DNA of 64,000 bases from Akebia trifoliata (GCA_017979445.1 CM030714.1:19599405-19663404); one strand, 5' to 3'. Positions 41,412 to 56,000 are shown, counted from the first letter of the stretch. The notes: a model not told the origin generated them from the letters alone. Numbers and translations are program-made.

Positions 41412-42642
41412 ATGGTGAGATCCACAATAACAAACGAAGTCAATGTGCCCCCACCAATGACTCTAGCCGCAGACGCGTAGCTTCTGACGATGTTGGAGAT
41501 TATGAGAAAGTAGTGGCAGGAAATGCAGAAGAAGATGGACGATTTGGTATAACAAAACCGGAACTTGAATTAGCGTCTTGATGACCAGCAGCAGGCGGAA
41601 GGATCCTCAGGTGGCAAGTAAGGATTACCATGCCTCTAGTACAGAAGGAAACACACCGTTATTAATCCCCACAAGGGAAGATGGAACAAAGGTTGCTACA
41701 ACAGCCATTCGAACTGAACCCGTAGCAGGTTTAACTCAAGAAGAGGTTAGAGAGATAATTAGAAAGAAAAAAAGATGATGAAAAGTGTCGACATGGGCAT
41801 AGCAATAGCGCAAGCTGTTCGGGGAATTCAGAAATCTTCCTTTTCAGCAGAAATTTTAATTGAAGAAATTCCTAAGAAGTTTGCATCACCACGATTTACT
41901 CCTTATTCCGGGACGAAGGACCTAGTGGAGCATTTGTTTCACTTTTGGTAGATTTTCGCATTGTGGGAAGAGAAAGAGGGGTTGATGTGTAAATTGTTTC
42001 CTTCATGTTTGCAGGGAAATGCTCTAACCTGATTCTAGAAATTGCCATGTGGATCTATTAGTTCGTTTGAGGAACTTTGTACAGGAAGATTGAAGGAGAT
42101 GTTGATGCGTTACTAAGCATAAAGATGGGGTCAGGCAAAAGCCTCGGGGAGTTCACTAGGAAGTTCAGGGAAGAAACGATGTCATTAGAGAGTTGTGACG
42201 AGCGAACGACAGTAGTGGTGTTCAGAAATTCTCTACCCTCTAATTCGGGGTTGTATAGATTTCTTGTAAAAAAGATGTCGGAGACTATGAGTAAGTTGTT
42301 CGAAAGAGCAAAAAAGTATATCCGCTTAAAAGATAATCCCCAGAGCTCAGCAAGGTCATACACGCTATCAAAAAGCCTACCAATCAGCACCAATAGTGGC
42401 AGTAGGACAGGAAAAGGCCACGTGAGCAAGATGGGGAGAGGAGAAAGACAAGGACACATTTCGCTATGCCTCCTAGTAAAATATTACCCCTTATTGCTCA
42501 TGAACCGTTTTTTTAATAGCCTCCGTCGCTTCCTCGAGATCAGATCAACCAAGGCGAAAGGTCTTGTGAGTATCACAAAGTGCGGGCCCACACCACCAAT
42601 AGATGTCAGGCTCTGAGAAGGTTACTGCAGAAGCTGGCAGAG
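41412..42642 (+). pseudogene. Outer gypsy gag, 5' part
   Basis: ATG at 41412. Gag similarity is clear from about 41840: EEIPKKFASPRFTPYSGTKD, VEHLFHFW, then GEFTRKFREETMSLESCDE (about 42150) and SGLYRFLVKK. CEYHKVRAHTTNRCQALRR at about 42560-42620 is the Tat-type zinc-binding motif. Several stops occur. The frame is cut at 42642 by the nested element and continues at 56758. Confidence 0.82.
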
Positions 42643-45600
42643 TGTAGACACCCCATTTTTGTATCTGCCTAATTCAACAATTCGTCACCCGATTACCGTG
42701 AATTTCTAATGATGAGCATAAATAACTCAAAGGCTTGTAAGTACTATCCTTAATTCCTCCCGTTTCTAGTTTTTCCACCCCCTACTCGTTACGACTTGAC
42801 ATAGAAATTTACGCACGCTTAAGATCGCTACACCTTACACCCGATTTAGCAAGCACGTACGCTTAAGATCACTACACAGTTCGATAACTTAGAGACCTTG
42901 CTATGTTAGGAAAATGTGACTTTAAAACTTAGAAATAATCATGTTGGAACTGAAAGAAGCCTCACGCTAAAATTCGTAAAAATCTATAAAAATCGATAAA
43001 TTGACAAAAATACCCTTCATAAATTTCAAATCTCCGAAAAACCTCGAAAATACCTCTATTGCACTCAAAACATGATTTCAAGTCTAACAGGAGCCAAACC
43101 GTTGAAAATAAAGAAATTTGGAAAAAATCATTAAATGACCAAAATGACCCTCAACATCCAAATTCAACATAGAGATCCCGATCCTTAGAAAAATATAATA
43201 AAAAGTGAAATCTAGTTAAAAATCCAATCTAAACTAAAAATAAAATTCAAATTAAAAAATTAAACAATTCAAATTAAAAAATCTAAACAATTAAACTTAA
43301 ACAATTCAAATAAAAAAATCCAAATAATTAAAATTAAAATCAAACAATTAAAATTTAATCAAGCAATCAAATTTAATAAAAAAACAAACTAAAGATCATT
43401 CAACCAATCAAAATCAAATCAAATTGACCAATATTGATCAACTGATCAAATTAAAATTAAAACATAATCAACAAATTAAATCCAATCAAAAAATTTAAAA
43501 TTGATCAACCAAAATAAAATTTTCAATTAATCAACCATCAAAGTTAAACTCAAATTCTACCAAAACCTATTCAACAATTTTAAAATTCAAAATCAAACTC
43601 AATCGATCGACTAAATAAAATCTAAATCAAATGGCCAATTAAAATTCAAATTAAAATTTTAAATCAAATTAAAATTTTTTAACTAAATCCAAAATAAAAA
43701 TTAATCAACTAATAAACTAAATCGACCAACCATAACTCGACAACAAAAGACTACCATCGTGGTACGAGTAGCGCGGAATCCTCACCTCCATTCTCCTAAA
43801 AGAAGAAAGTAGAAAACATGTAAAAAAAAAGAATTAGAAAGAGAAGACAAAAAATAGAAACAAAGTTTCTATATAGAGAGAGTCAACGCCTTCTCTCGAC
43901 TTTTGGCTGGCTAGACTCTCTTCATGTCTTCTTCTTCTTCTCTTTCTTCTCTTCGATTTACTTTGATGCCCTCTTCTTTGTTGCTGCAACTCGTTGCAAC
44001 CCTTTTTAGACCGAACTCATCCTTCTCCTTACAAGCCAACACCCCAACTCATAGCCCTTACACCCCTGCAACAGCCCTCATACTGCTTACAATGCCTCAA
44101 CATTCTTCACAACCTTTCTCTCACGAACAGCCAGCCTCTCCATTCTCTCTATGCTCTCTCTTTCCTTCACTCCCTTCAGTCCAGGACGACCTATTGCTGC
44201 CTATTGTCCCCTCCCTCATTAAAACTTACAACAAAGCAATCTCTCCCAGCCCCACCCTTGCTGCAACATTTTATTCTTCCTTCCCCGCCATTACAACAAC
44301 TATAGGATGCCTCAGCCTTCATCATTGATCAACGCCTCAACAGCCACTGATTTCAGCCATCATTTTCTTGGTACACAGTACAGTCGTCTCTCTGTTTGGA
44401 TTTTTCAAGTTGTTATTACAACCTCGTTACATTGTATATCAGAGCGTCTATCTCACTGCCTTCATCTTCCTTACCAGATATTCACAAGCCCTTGGGATCG
44501 CACTTGAAGGAATCGACCCCTATCATCTTTCTATAGGTAAGTTTACTGTTATTTTATTTCTCTGGTTCTTTTTTTTTTCTCGTTTTCCATGACTCACTTT
44601 TTATGTACTGATCGGATTGGAGAAATATTGTTTGTGCGATTTTTATTTATTTATTCTTGTGTATCGAATAGGATTCGATAGTTTTTTATGTATTTTTATA
44701 TTTTCTTATAGAGGTAGAAGTAGGAGGATGTTTTTATTTAATGTAGGTTTTTATGTCGATAAGGTTAGGATAATTTTTTATGTAATCATTTCTATGCTTC
44801 ATTCATTTTTATTTTATTTTATTACTTTTTGCATATTGATAGTATGAGGAAAATATATACTTTTAGTTTTTTTTATGTTCTATTCATTTTTGTATATTGA
44901 TAGGATTAGAGGTTTCTTTACATTCGATTTTGCATATTGTTAGGATTAGGAAAATATTTGACTTTTTATTTTTTTATTTTTTATGCATTTTTTCTATATA
45001 TATATTTTTTTTTCACATTGATAGGATTAGGGGAATATTGTTATGCCTCTTTTTTTTTTCATTTTTGTTGTTAAAATACTACGATCATGGTGCTCGAATT
45101 TAATTTGTACGACTAATGATGATATGCAAGCTCCTTGCAATATTTTAGGGTTGGAAAATATATTTTTATGATGAATTTGTGATGAGTTGAGAACTATTCT
45201 ATGTGATTAATGCACCCCTTGACTAGACAAATATGCATGTTGTCAAATGATAGCTATTTGGACAAAATCAAAAATCATGTATGCATACTTGTTTGGTTAG
45301 TTTAAGGATTTGATGAATATGAAAATTTTCTTGTGGATTTTTCCTTCAAATTTGGAAATTTTATATAATGATATTTGTCAATTTCTAATTTGGTAAGAAT
45401 GACAAACTGGATTCTTTGTTGTTTGGTCAATTTCTAATTTGGTGATTCTTGGCAAACCCATAGTTTTCTAATTTGGGACTTTATGTTCATATAATTCTTT
45501 TTTTAAGAATTATTTGTGAATCATTGGAAAATTCATATTTAGAAATATTATAATATGAGATTGCATAATTTTCTATTTTGGGATAACATATGTTCATAAA

Positions 45601-46324
45601 TTTCTAATTTAGAAATTTCATATTTTAGCAATTTCCCAAATTTGAAGATTCTGCATTTTCATATTTAAAAGGTTCACATTCATGGAAAGTTGAGAGTTTC
45701 TAATTCAGAAATTTACATTCGTTGAAACTTTCTATTTTGTAGAATGTATCTTTTAAATTTCTAATTTGAGAGTTCAGCACATATTTTTCGAATTCTAATT
45801 TAAGAAATTTCAGACTCCTAATTTGGAAATGTCATGAGTTTCAATTTAGTAGTTTCTATTGGACAGTTTGGGAAATATTTACATGTAGAATTTCTTAATT
45901 GATTTTAGATCATGAAGCTAATTATGGTTTTTTCAAATCTTTTTATTTTTTACGAAATTTGAGGGATCATGTAATAATGGGAGAATCTTAGTCATAGGAT
46001 TCATTTGGCAAACTCAATATAAATTGATGATGATGATTGGACTATAGTCTTGACCATAGTTTTCCCTATTGACCATAGGTAAGTTTTTGATCGTAGTAGA
46101 GACCGATCATTTTGATCGGATGGGTTTGGTGCCTAATACGTTCCGAAACCCGTAACCTGACACCTTACCCATCTCTCTGATCTATGGATCGATCCTTATC
46201 CATTTGAAGGTATTTTTTGGTTCTTAGACCTAAACTAGGTGGCGACTCCCATTTTAAAAAAATCCTTCATTTACCAATCGAACCCCTTTGAACTATTTAG
46301 TGAAAAAGAGTTGAAGCGATTTCA
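42643..46324 (+). repeat. Ogre-like 5' LTR
   Basis: 3,682 bases. Contains an AT-rich AAATTAAAAT stretch (43190-43730) and a TATA box (next entry). A T-rich downstream half has recurring AATTTCTAATTTGG-like motifs (45340-45880). Confidence 0.9.
43869..43876 (+). promoter_or_regulatory. TATA box of 5' LTR
   Basis: CTATATAG; the other LTR has TATATAAA at the corresponding place (54317-54324). CT-rich sequence follows in both. Confidence 0.6.
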
Positions 46325-46325
46325 G

Positions 46326-46341
46326 TGGCGACTTCATTGGG
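46326..46341 (+). other. Ogre-like primer-binding site
   Basis: TGGCGACTTCATTGGG one base after the LTR end; Tat/Ogre elements use TGGCGACTCC-type PBSs, attributed to tRNA-Arg in the literature as I recall. Confidence 0.7.
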
Positions 46342-47580
46342 TATTTTAGGGTCAAACTTAACCCAATTCAAGACTATCCTTAGGTTGACTTTCACTCGAG
46401 TCAATCTAGTTGACTCAATGAGACTCTTAGATTAGACTAGATTTTGTCATTTCTTTCATTGCTTTGCGATTGGATGTAATCAATTATTGTATTCATGTTG
46501 ATTGGTTTAATGATTGGATGTATGTGGATTGTATGGTTGGACATTCGAGAAAACGTCCCGGGCGCACTTTGTCCCTTCGCACACACTCACGAGTATGCAT
46601 ACTCATATTTGCATCATAACATGTCCCTATAAACCCCGTAGCCGGATATAAGCTAACATTGTCCTTCGGAACACAGGGGATGACAGTGAACGCTATAACT
46701 TTAGTACAGTACCTTCGGGTGTATCAAACTGGAGCATCACGTATTGTTTGACCAAGTGAAACTGGGATAGTATATCAGTGTTCTGGGCTGAAGTAACTTA
46801 AGCTTTGTCCCAATTTGGCATATAGTGAGCTTAGAACCATGAACTTAGGTGTGGTCCCACTAGGCCATGACTCAAATTGACTAAGAGTGTTCTTGGGTTG
46901 CTTTATTTAATTTAACCAAAAAGTAAGAGGATAAACCGGTCCACACCGCTCAAATTAAACCCGCAATACCGATCCAACCCAAATGAGATAACCGATAAGA
47001 CATACCGATCAATGTCAAGTTAAACCAGTTAGCTCAATTGGTAAATGAATCTTATGGATCAAGACGTGGTCTAGTTGGACTAATTGGCTTAAAAATAGTT
47101 GATGAAATGATTCAAGTAGAATATTCAGATCCATTGGGTCAAATCGGCCCAAACTTAAATGGGTACACAATCCTAATCATTTTTATTAGTCAATTTAATT
47201 CAATAGACTGAATATTTTATAATCAACAAGATCAAAATCAGTAAAAAAAATCATATTAAGGGATGTACCGATTTGTATAATCTGGATCCCACTTTTGAAG
47301 GTTATATAACCCTTGATTATGATTCGAAATCTCCTAACATTCTTGATCAATTGGTAAATCATCTTCATATAATTTCTTGCTTGGAATGTGTCATAAGTTA
47401 AAGACTTTTGAATATAGGGGGTTAATCTAATAAACGCTATCAAGAGGAACTTTAGTTTTAATTGCTAAAACCTATAATCGGGTTTGTAACAACTAATCTA
47501 CCATTGATGGGGTTTCAGAATATTATTTCTCCTAAGCTTAAGCGTCCATCACTTAGTTGGAGTCGAGAGTCAGGTCGTTT
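46342..47580 (+). other. Ogre-like leader
   Basis: About 1.2 kb of untranslated leader between PBS and gag; no coding similarity recognised. Confidence 0.5.
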
Positions 47581-49316
47581 GAGGCGAACATCAGCACTAA
47601 GTAAACCGTAAAAAATGACTTCTAAATCTGAACTCGCAGAAATTTGTAAGATCTTAGCGGTATTTGTAATAGACATAAATAACATAAAGAGCAAGGTAGA
47701 AGTGTCAGAATAGATTTCTGAGTCAACAAGAAATCCCCTTAATGATCAAAGGGGCAAAAGACAGGAAAGAAGCACAACTAGAAATCTAGAAGATATTTAT
47801 AAGCTTGATGGAAATGAATAACACCTCAATGAAAATCTGATATTGGCTAATAGAATGACCTAATTAGAAACAGTCTTGAAGAACATAAAAAGAATTGATG
47901 AAATCGCAGCAAAAATCTAGGCTTTAAATCAAATCACTAAGATTCATTTGCCTGAGAAGTTCATAATGTCAGAAATGGAAAATTTTAGTAGAGTATGCTG
48001 CGCAAAAACGTTTCTTAAGGTATATGTCACCAATATGCATACTATGAGCCTCAGTGATGAACAAATGACATTGTTATTCCAACGAACTCTATCGGGATCA
48101 GCGCTATGATGGTTGATGTTTCAAGATCCAGTTGCAATAGAGACTTGGGAGGTATGTCAAAGTCATTTTAGCACCAATACAAGTATAGTACCGAGATAGA
48201 AACCTCTCGAAGGGATTTAGAGTCGACTAAGCAAAAGAACAGGAAAATATTTACTGACTTTATTAGTCGTTGGAGAGCTAAGGCAGCATAAATGTAGGAC
48301 ACACCCTCATAGAAAGAACAAGTAGCTATCATCTTGAAAAACCTCTCCTAAGGATATGCTCAGCATCTAGTTTCTCAGTACTTGCCTACATTCGAATCTC
48401 TATTGCAAGTTGGTAGCCAACTGGAAGATGCCTTCGCTTCCAAGGTCCTCTCCAACCCTTCTGATAATAAGCTCAAAAAGCCATCCATCAACTCCAAGTC
48501 CAACACTAATCACCCTCATGTAGCCAATACACTTGTTCATTCTACCACCCCACCTATTAAACAAACTAATCCCAATCAACTCAACCGCATAGGAAATTCA
48601 TTAATCTCGGGATGTCTTTGAGCGTTGTCTTTCAGAAACTATTAAGTAAATGGCTCATTACACCTCTCCAATCTCGATCTCTATCAAGTCCACTCCTCGC
48701 TTCTCACAATCCCAACTCATTTTGTGAGTTTCACCAAAATCCTAGTCACCTTATTAATTATTTTGTCGCTCTTCGTCACACCGTTCAAGACCTCATTGAC
48801 GCTAAAAAAGTTGTTATCTCTTCTCTAGCGCAACCAAATGTTACCACCAATCCTTTACCCACATACCAACCTCCTCAAGCCTTGAACATGGTGTTCGATA
48901 CCCATATCCCATTTGACCTAGTCCTCCTCATCCACCCAGTCAATCCTAAGTCACCTAGCCCTCATCTTATTAGAATGATAGTCCCCAAGAAAGTTCTTAC
49001 CACTAGCTGTGAACCATTCAACCTTACTTCAGATGGAATCTATTGCTTATCCCCACATTATTATGATAGCTCTACTCTCATCACTCAAACGGACTTGGAA
49101 GAATCTAATTTATTAAAAGATGAAAATCTTTACTTATTAGACCAAGAATACGAACTCTTCTCCCTCTATTGCAATGAACGTAAACATGTGACTCGGGAAG
49201 AAAGAACTTTCAAAATATTTGAACTCGATACGACCTTGGATAAGGGAGAGGAATCAAGTTTGAATAAGAAAATGTTAGAAAAGGTCAAAGAATATGAAGT
49301 AGAAGTTCAACACTGA
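47580..49316 (+). pseudogene. Ogre-like gag, disrupted
   Basis: Readable pieces in order: TNMHTMSLSDEQMTLLFQRT (about 48040), then WEVCQSHF and the PTFESLLQVGSQLEDAFASK segment (48385-48445). A 234-codon frame from 48612 to 49316 includes SFCEFHQNPSHLINYFVALR (about 48720), a remnant of the CxxHQxxGHxTxxCxALR zinc region, and the QDLIDAKKVVI segment. Frameshifts and stops separate them. A charged C-terminal stretch ends at 49316. Confidence 0.78.
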
Positions 49317-50460
49317 CAAACTATCACATAATCTCTCAACATTGTCTAATTGTTCCTTTAAGATTACTATGCTTCAGTCCTACTGGTTGAAAACAATGTC
49401 TCAAGTCCTCAATTTGTAATCGAACCCATTGTGGGTACTTGTTTTTAATTTTTCACAATCATGTCACCTAGTTTGAGTATACTTTTTTTTATTAATTTCA
49501 CAATGCCTTATTTTTGTTAGATCGAGTCTAACATTTTTATTTTTTCTGAGTCGAGTCAGTTTGTCGAGTTTGCAATAGTATTTACCGCCCCATTTGAATT
49601 TAATTGAATAAATTTTTTTTTGAATGCCTCGAGCACATTAACGAGTTAACTAATGATATTGCTTTAGGAGAGGATTCTCTAACCAGGAATCCCCACCCGA
49701 ATCAATCGAATTATTTGAACAAAAAGACAAAGGTCAGGTTCAACCTCTAATCGAGGAAGTAAAGGTCGTTGACCTTAGAACAAAATATTTCTAAGAAATT
49801 TAGATTGGAATTAACTTATCCCTAGAAAAACACGAGGAGATGGTGAATTTATTCAGAAAATTCAAAAGACTTGGTCCTATGAGGATATGTTGGGTAAACT
49901 TGGGTGTTGTTCAACAAGAAATGGGTACCTATCCTACGAACTAGAGCAGAATCACATAATCAGAGGATGAGTTATGAAATATATCAATGCTGGATTTCTC
50001 AAAATAATAGGGCACCCAGAGTGGATTACTCTTGAACCAACTAATAAAAAGGTATGAGACACATCGAGATCGGTTCCGAGAAATTATAGTTCACGCCCTC
50101 AACATGTCAAACTTCGACTTCATTTTCTAAGCGGACTACTCAGGGTTCTATGGTATGAAAAGAATTTTTGAAATAAAAATTTCGTTTCTTAAAGTGTGAA
50201 TAAAAAATCAATCATCTAAAGCAAATTTGATAAGAAAGTGAAGATGCGGGACATGCAAGTTGAAGATTTAGTTTTCAAAGAAAATTGAGCAGTTATCTCC
50301 AACTCAATAAAGAAAATGCAAATCCAATAGGGAAGGTCTTTTCGTCACTAAGATAAACTGTTTGGAAAAGCTGTCAAACTTCGAAGATCATAACGATGCC
50401 AAAATACTAGAATCAATCAACCTTGAACAGATCAAGCGGTACTGCATTTAAGGAGGCTAT
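49317..50460 (+). pseudogene. Ogre-like pol remnant (start of RT only)
   Basis: Degenerate match near 49960-50030 to the beginning of RT (VMKYINAGFLKIIGHPEWI). No YVDD, RNase H or integrase could be read afterwards, so most of pol is deleted. Confidence 0.55.
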
Positions 50461-51790
50461 CTTTAACCGAACCAATTTTCCTATTACCCAGTTATATATC
50501 TTCCTTCTCAACCCTTTCAAAAAATATAAATAGAAATTTTACCTTTTTTTTCAGCCCGATCATCCTACCTAGGGGAGGGAATGTATACGAACAATGTTTT
50601 GGTCTGATCCCAAAATTCTGGGGTACGTAGGCAACCTGAGAAGCTACTTTAGGTCCGATCACATCATAATTAAAAATATATATTCCCCTACAAAGGGACA
50701 AAAAAATTTAAAAGAAAAAAAGTTATTGTCAAAATGGAGAAGAGAATCCAAAGAACAAGAAAAAAGTAAAAGAAATACTACACAAGGGGCATTTGGATTT
50801 TGAGCATCAAGTTTCCTTTCTTTCTTAGCCTACTCCTAAGCTTACCTGTGAAAGTCCTCCTAAGTATCGCATAAAAAAGTCAAGGAAAATAGTAGGTATG
50901 ATCAGATAGTAACTCCAAAAGTTCAGAAGGTAAGAAAAAGTAAAAAAAGAGCCTACTAGGTCGAAAATCCAAAAGGGTGATTTGGGCAAAACTTAAGGCA
51001 AGCTCGCAAGGTTGAAAATCCGAAAGGATAACCTTAGGAACAATCAGAGCAAAGAAAAAAGGAAAGGTAAGCTCGCTAGATCGAGAACCTGAAAAGGAGA
51101 ATTAGGCAATAATTAGAGCGCGCTCGCTAGATTGAAAATCTGAAAGGGCGATCTAGGTAAAAATTAGAACAATCAAGGGAAAATCTCAGTCAAGTTGAGA
51201 ATCTAAAATGTGGTCTAAACAAAAATATTAAAAGTTCAAAAGGCCAAGCTTCATCGACTTCAGGGTAAATAATTAATCATCGTACAATCAATACCCAATT
51301 TAAATCAAATATAGACTCTATGGATACAACTATCTCGTTTATGATGGATTTGAAGAGCTTCATGTCCCTAAGTGAACCGACGGGAAAAAAGAATAGATTC
51401 TATGATGAGTTTCAAAAGGAAATATTATGTTCAAATTTCTTTGAGCCTGACTCGAAATCTTCAATATAAAAAGTCAAATTAAAAGTTAAATCTTTATTGC
51501 ACTTGCAGTAATCGAAGATTTCAAGCTTTCATAACAGGGGCACTTCCCTTTTCTAAAGAGTGTAGTTTCCCCCTTTACACTAGGGGCATTCATTTTCAAA
51601 CTATGTTTAATTATCCCCAGCGTAACGTTCCCCATCAAACTATGGGCATTTTGTTTCGAAGCTTGGTCAATTTCAACCCCAAAGAATAAGGTTAACTCTT
51701 AATTAAAGATTACTCTCTTGATAACAGTTTTTGAAAACCCCTGAGGTTCAAAGAAAGTTAAAATGTTGACCTGACCTTCATAAAATTCAA
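50461..51790 (+). other. Ogre-like 3' untranslated region, non-repetitive part
   Basis: Contains the GGGGTACGTAGGCAACCTGAG block (50620-50641), which I recognise from 3' regions of plant Tat-type elements. Between about 50990 and 51170 there are three diverged copies of a 70-base unit (CTCGCTAGATTGAAAATCTG-like). Confidence 0.55.
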
Positions 51791-51799
51791 AAGTGTTGT

Positions 51800-52690
51800 T
51801 TCGACCGTTGTTCAGATGCCGTCGAGGATTTTCTCAAATTTTACTCAGATACCGTCGAGGGTTTTTTTGGATTTTGCTCAAATGTCGTCGAGGGTTTCTC
51901 AGATTTTGCTCAACCAGATGCCACCGAGGATTTTCTCGGATTTTGCTCAGTTGCCGTCAAGAATTTTCTCGAATATTACTTAGATATCGTCGAGGGTTTT
52001 CTCAGATTTCGCTCAGTCAGATGCTACCGAGGGTTTTCTTGGATTTTGCTCAGGTGACACCGAGGGTTTTCTCGGATTTTGCTCAGATGCCACTAAAGGT
52101 TTTCTTGGATTTTGCTCAGATACGTCGAGGATTTCTCGAATTATGCTCAAATACCGCTGAGGGTTTTCTCGGATTATGCTTAGATATCGTTGATGGTTTC
52201 TTAGATTATACTTAGATATCGTCGAGGGTTTTCTCAAATTTTGCTCAGCCAGACGTTGCTGAAGGTTTTCTCAGATTTTGCTCAAGTACCCCCGAGGGTT
52301 TTCTCAAATTTTGCTCAAATACCACCAAGGGTTTATCGGATTATGCTCAAATACTGTCAATGGTTTCTCGGATTATGCTTAAATACAGCTGAGGATTTCT
52401 CGGATTATGCTTAGATTTTGCTTATATGTTACCAAGGATTTTCTCAAATTTTGCTCAGATACCGTTGAGGATTTCTCGGATTATGCTTAGATACCACCAA
52501 AGGTTTATCGGATTATGCTCAGATTTTGCTTCGATACCGTCGAGGTATTTCTTAGATTTTGCTCAAATACCGCCAAGGGTTTCTCGGATTATGATCAGAT
52601 ACCGTCGAGGGCTTTTCGGATTATGCTCAGATACCACTGGGGGTTTCTCGGATTATGCTTAGTTACGCTCAGTTATGCCTAGGGTTTGCT
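51800..52690 (+). repeat. 33-base tandem array in 3'UTR of Ogre-like element
   Basis: About 26 diverged copies of a unit like GAGGGTTTTCTCGGATTTTG + CTCAGATACCGTC (33 bases). Because 33 is divisible by three, accidental open frames with an 11-residue period (RRGFSQILLRY) appear on both strands; they are not genes. Confidence 0.92.
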
Positions 52691-53016
52691 TAGATTTTAT
52701 GTTTACACAGTTTTCTATTATTGAGTTTGTTATCCTCCTAGTATGAATGTGCAGAATGGAGATACGCATTTTCAAAATCATCACTACACAATTGCACACA
52801 CACGCACTCGCAATGCACTTGCATCAGTCAAGGATAATTTTCCAAAATTTAAGGATTTGACATTTTTAGTCCAAGAAGAGGTTACCCTCAAGGATCTCGA
52901 TGCCTTGAAAAATTGTCGAATCAGGCTACAAAATGAATTGACACCAGCTTTGACATTAGGATGTCGCACTATCTACCACAATAGATTGGTTATCTACTTT
53001 GCTTCCACCCACTGCC

Positions 53017-53025
53017 AAAGGGGGG
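53017..53025 (+). other. Ogre-like polypurine tract
   Basis: AAAGGGGGG four bases before the 3' LTR (CATC then TGTAGACACC), as in Tat/Ogre elements. Confidence 0.88.
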
Positions 53026-53029
53026 CATC

Positions 53030-56000
53030 TGTAGACACCCAATTTTTTATATCTGCCTAATTCGACAATTCGTCACCTGATTACTGTGAATTCCTAATGA
53101 TAAGTGTAAATAACACGAAGGCTTGTGAGTATTATCCTTAATTCCTTTCGTTTCTAGTCTTTTCACCCTTCTACTCGTTACAACTTGATATAGAAATTTA
53201 TGCACGCTTAGGATCGCTACACCTTACACCGATTTAGCAAGCACGTACGCTTAGGATCGCTACACAGTTCGAAAACTTAGAGACCTCACTACGCTAGGAA
53301 AATGCGACTTTAAAACTTAGAAATAATCACATTGGAACTGAAAGAAACTTCAAGCTAAAATTTGTAAAACTCTGTAAAAATTGATAAAATGACGAAAATA
53401 CCACTCATAAATTTTAGACCTTTAAAAGACCTCGAAAGTACCTCTATTGCACTTAGAACATGATTTCGAGTCTAACGAGACCCAAACCGTTGAAAACAGA
53501 GAAATTTGTGAAAAATCATAAAAATGATCGAAATGCCCCTCAACATCCAAATTCAACTTAGAGATCCCGATCCTTAGGAAAATGTAATAAAAATTGAAAT
53601 TTAGTTAAAATTCCAATCTAAATTAAAAATAAAATTCAAATTAAAAAATCCAAACAATTAAAACTAAACAATTCAAATAAAAAAATTCAAACAATTAAAA
53701 TTAAAATTAAAATCAAACAATTAAAATTAAAATCGAACAATTAAAATTTAATCAAGCAATCAAATTTAACAAAAAAACAAACTAAAGATTATTCAACCAA
53801 TCAAAATCAAATCAAATCGACCAACATTGATAAATCAATCAAATTAAAATTAAAACGTAATAAAAAAATTAAATCCATTAAAAAAATATAAAATTGATTA
53901 ACCAAAATCAAAATTTCAATTAATCAACTATTAAAGTTAAACTCAAATTCTATCGAAACCTAATCAACAAATTTAAAATTCAAAATCAAACTCAATCAAT
54001 CGACCAAATAAAATCTAAATCAAATAGCCAATTAAAATTAAAATCAAATTAAATTTTTTTAACTAAACCTAGAACAATAATTAATCAACTAATAAATTTC
54101 AAAATTAAAAAAATAATCAATCAACAAAAACTCGTAACAAAAAATTAACCAATTGATAAAATGAAAATTCAATCGACCAATCATAACTCGACAACAAGAG
54201 ACCACCATCGTGGTACGAGTAGCGCATAATCCTCATCTCCATTCTCCTAAAAGAAGCAAGTAGAAAACGTATAAAAAAAAATTAGAAAGAGAAGACAAAA
54301 ATAGAAATAAAGTTTTTATATAAAGAGAGCCAACGTTTTCTCTCAACTCTCTTTCGAGTTTTGGTTGGCTGGACTCTCTTCATGTCTTCTTATTCTTATC
54401 CTTCTTCTCTTTGATTTACTTTGCTGCTCTCTTCTTTGTATCTGCAACTCGTTGCAACCCTTTTTAGACTAAACTCATCCTTCTCCTTGCAAGCCAACAC
54501 CCCAACTCACAGCCCTCACGCCCTTACAGTAGCCCTCACACTGCCTGCAACGCCTCAGCATTCTCCATGACTTCTTCTCACAATCCTCTCTATCATAAAT
54601 AGCCAGCCTCTCCATTCTCTCTCTACCATCTCTTTCCTTCACTTTTTCTAGTTTAGGATGACCTATTGCTTCCCATTGTCCCCTTCCCCATTAAAACTTA
54701 CAACACAACAATCTCTCCTAGCCCTAACCTTGCTGCAACGTTTTATTCTTCCTTCCCTGCCATTACAACAACTATAGGATGACTCAACCTTCATCTTTGA
54801 TCAGCGCCTCAGTAGCCACTAATTTTAGTCATCGTTTTCTTGGTACACAGTATAGTCGTCTCTTTGTTGGGATTTTTCAAGTTGCTGCTACAGCCTCGTT
54901 ACATTGTATATCAGAACGTCTATCTGGCTGTCTTCATTTTCCTTGGTGGATACTCACAAGCCCTTGGGATCATACCTGAAGGAATCGACCCCTATCATCT
55001 TTCTATAGGTAAGTTTAGTGCTATTTTATTTCTTTGATTCTTTTCTTTTTTTCTCATTTTCCACGACTCACTTTTTATGTAATGATAGGATTAGAGAAAT
55101 ATTGTTTGTGCAATTTTTATTTATTTATTCTTGCGTATCGAATAGGATTCAATAGTTTTTTTTAATGTATTTTTATATTTTCTTATAGCGGTAGGATTAG
55201 GAGGATGTTCTTATTTAATGTTGGTTTTTATGTTTTTTTATGTCGATAAGGTTAGGATAATTTTTAATGTAATCTTTTCTATGTTTCATGTATTTTTTTA
55301 TTTTAGTACTTTTTGCATATTGATAGTATGAGGAAAATATATACTTTTTTTTTTTTTTAATGTTCTATTCATTTTTGTATATCGATAGGATTAGGGGTTT
55401 CTTTACCTTCGATTTTGCATATTGTTAAGATTAGGAAAATATTTGACTTTTTATTTTTTATTTTTTATGTATTTTTTTCTATGTTTTATTTATTCTTTTT
55501 CACATTGATATGATTAGGGGAATATTGTTATGCCTCTTTTTTTTTTTTCATTTTTGTTGTTAAAATGCTATGATCATGGTGCCCGAATTTAATTTGTACG
55601 ACTCATGATGATATGCAAGCTCCTTGCAATATTTTAGGGTTGGAAAATATATTTTTATGATGAATTTGTGATGAGTTGAGAACAATTCCATGTGATTAAT
55701 GCACCCCTTGACTAGACAAATACACATGTGGTCGAATGATAGCTATTTGGATAAAATAGAAAATTATGTATGCATGCTTGTTTGGTTAGTTTAAGGATTC
55801 GATGAATATGGAATTTTTCCTTAAAATTTGGAAATTTTATGCATTAATATTTGTCAATCTCTAATTTGGTAAGTATGACAAGTTGGATTCTTTGTTGTTT
55901 GGTAAATTTTCAATTTGGTGATTCTTGGCAAACCCGTAGTTTTGTAATTTTGGACTTCATATTTATATAATTCTTTTTTTTATAAATTATTTGCGAATCA

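Noticed and set aside
43924..44328. 134-codon open frame in the Ogre-like 5' LTR
   Set aside because: Low-complexity CT-rich sequence; the same position in the 3' LTR is broken by stops, so it is not conserved.
51793..52237. Open frames on both strands with an 11-residue repeat
   Set aside because: Explained by the 33-base tandem array; not a repeat protein.
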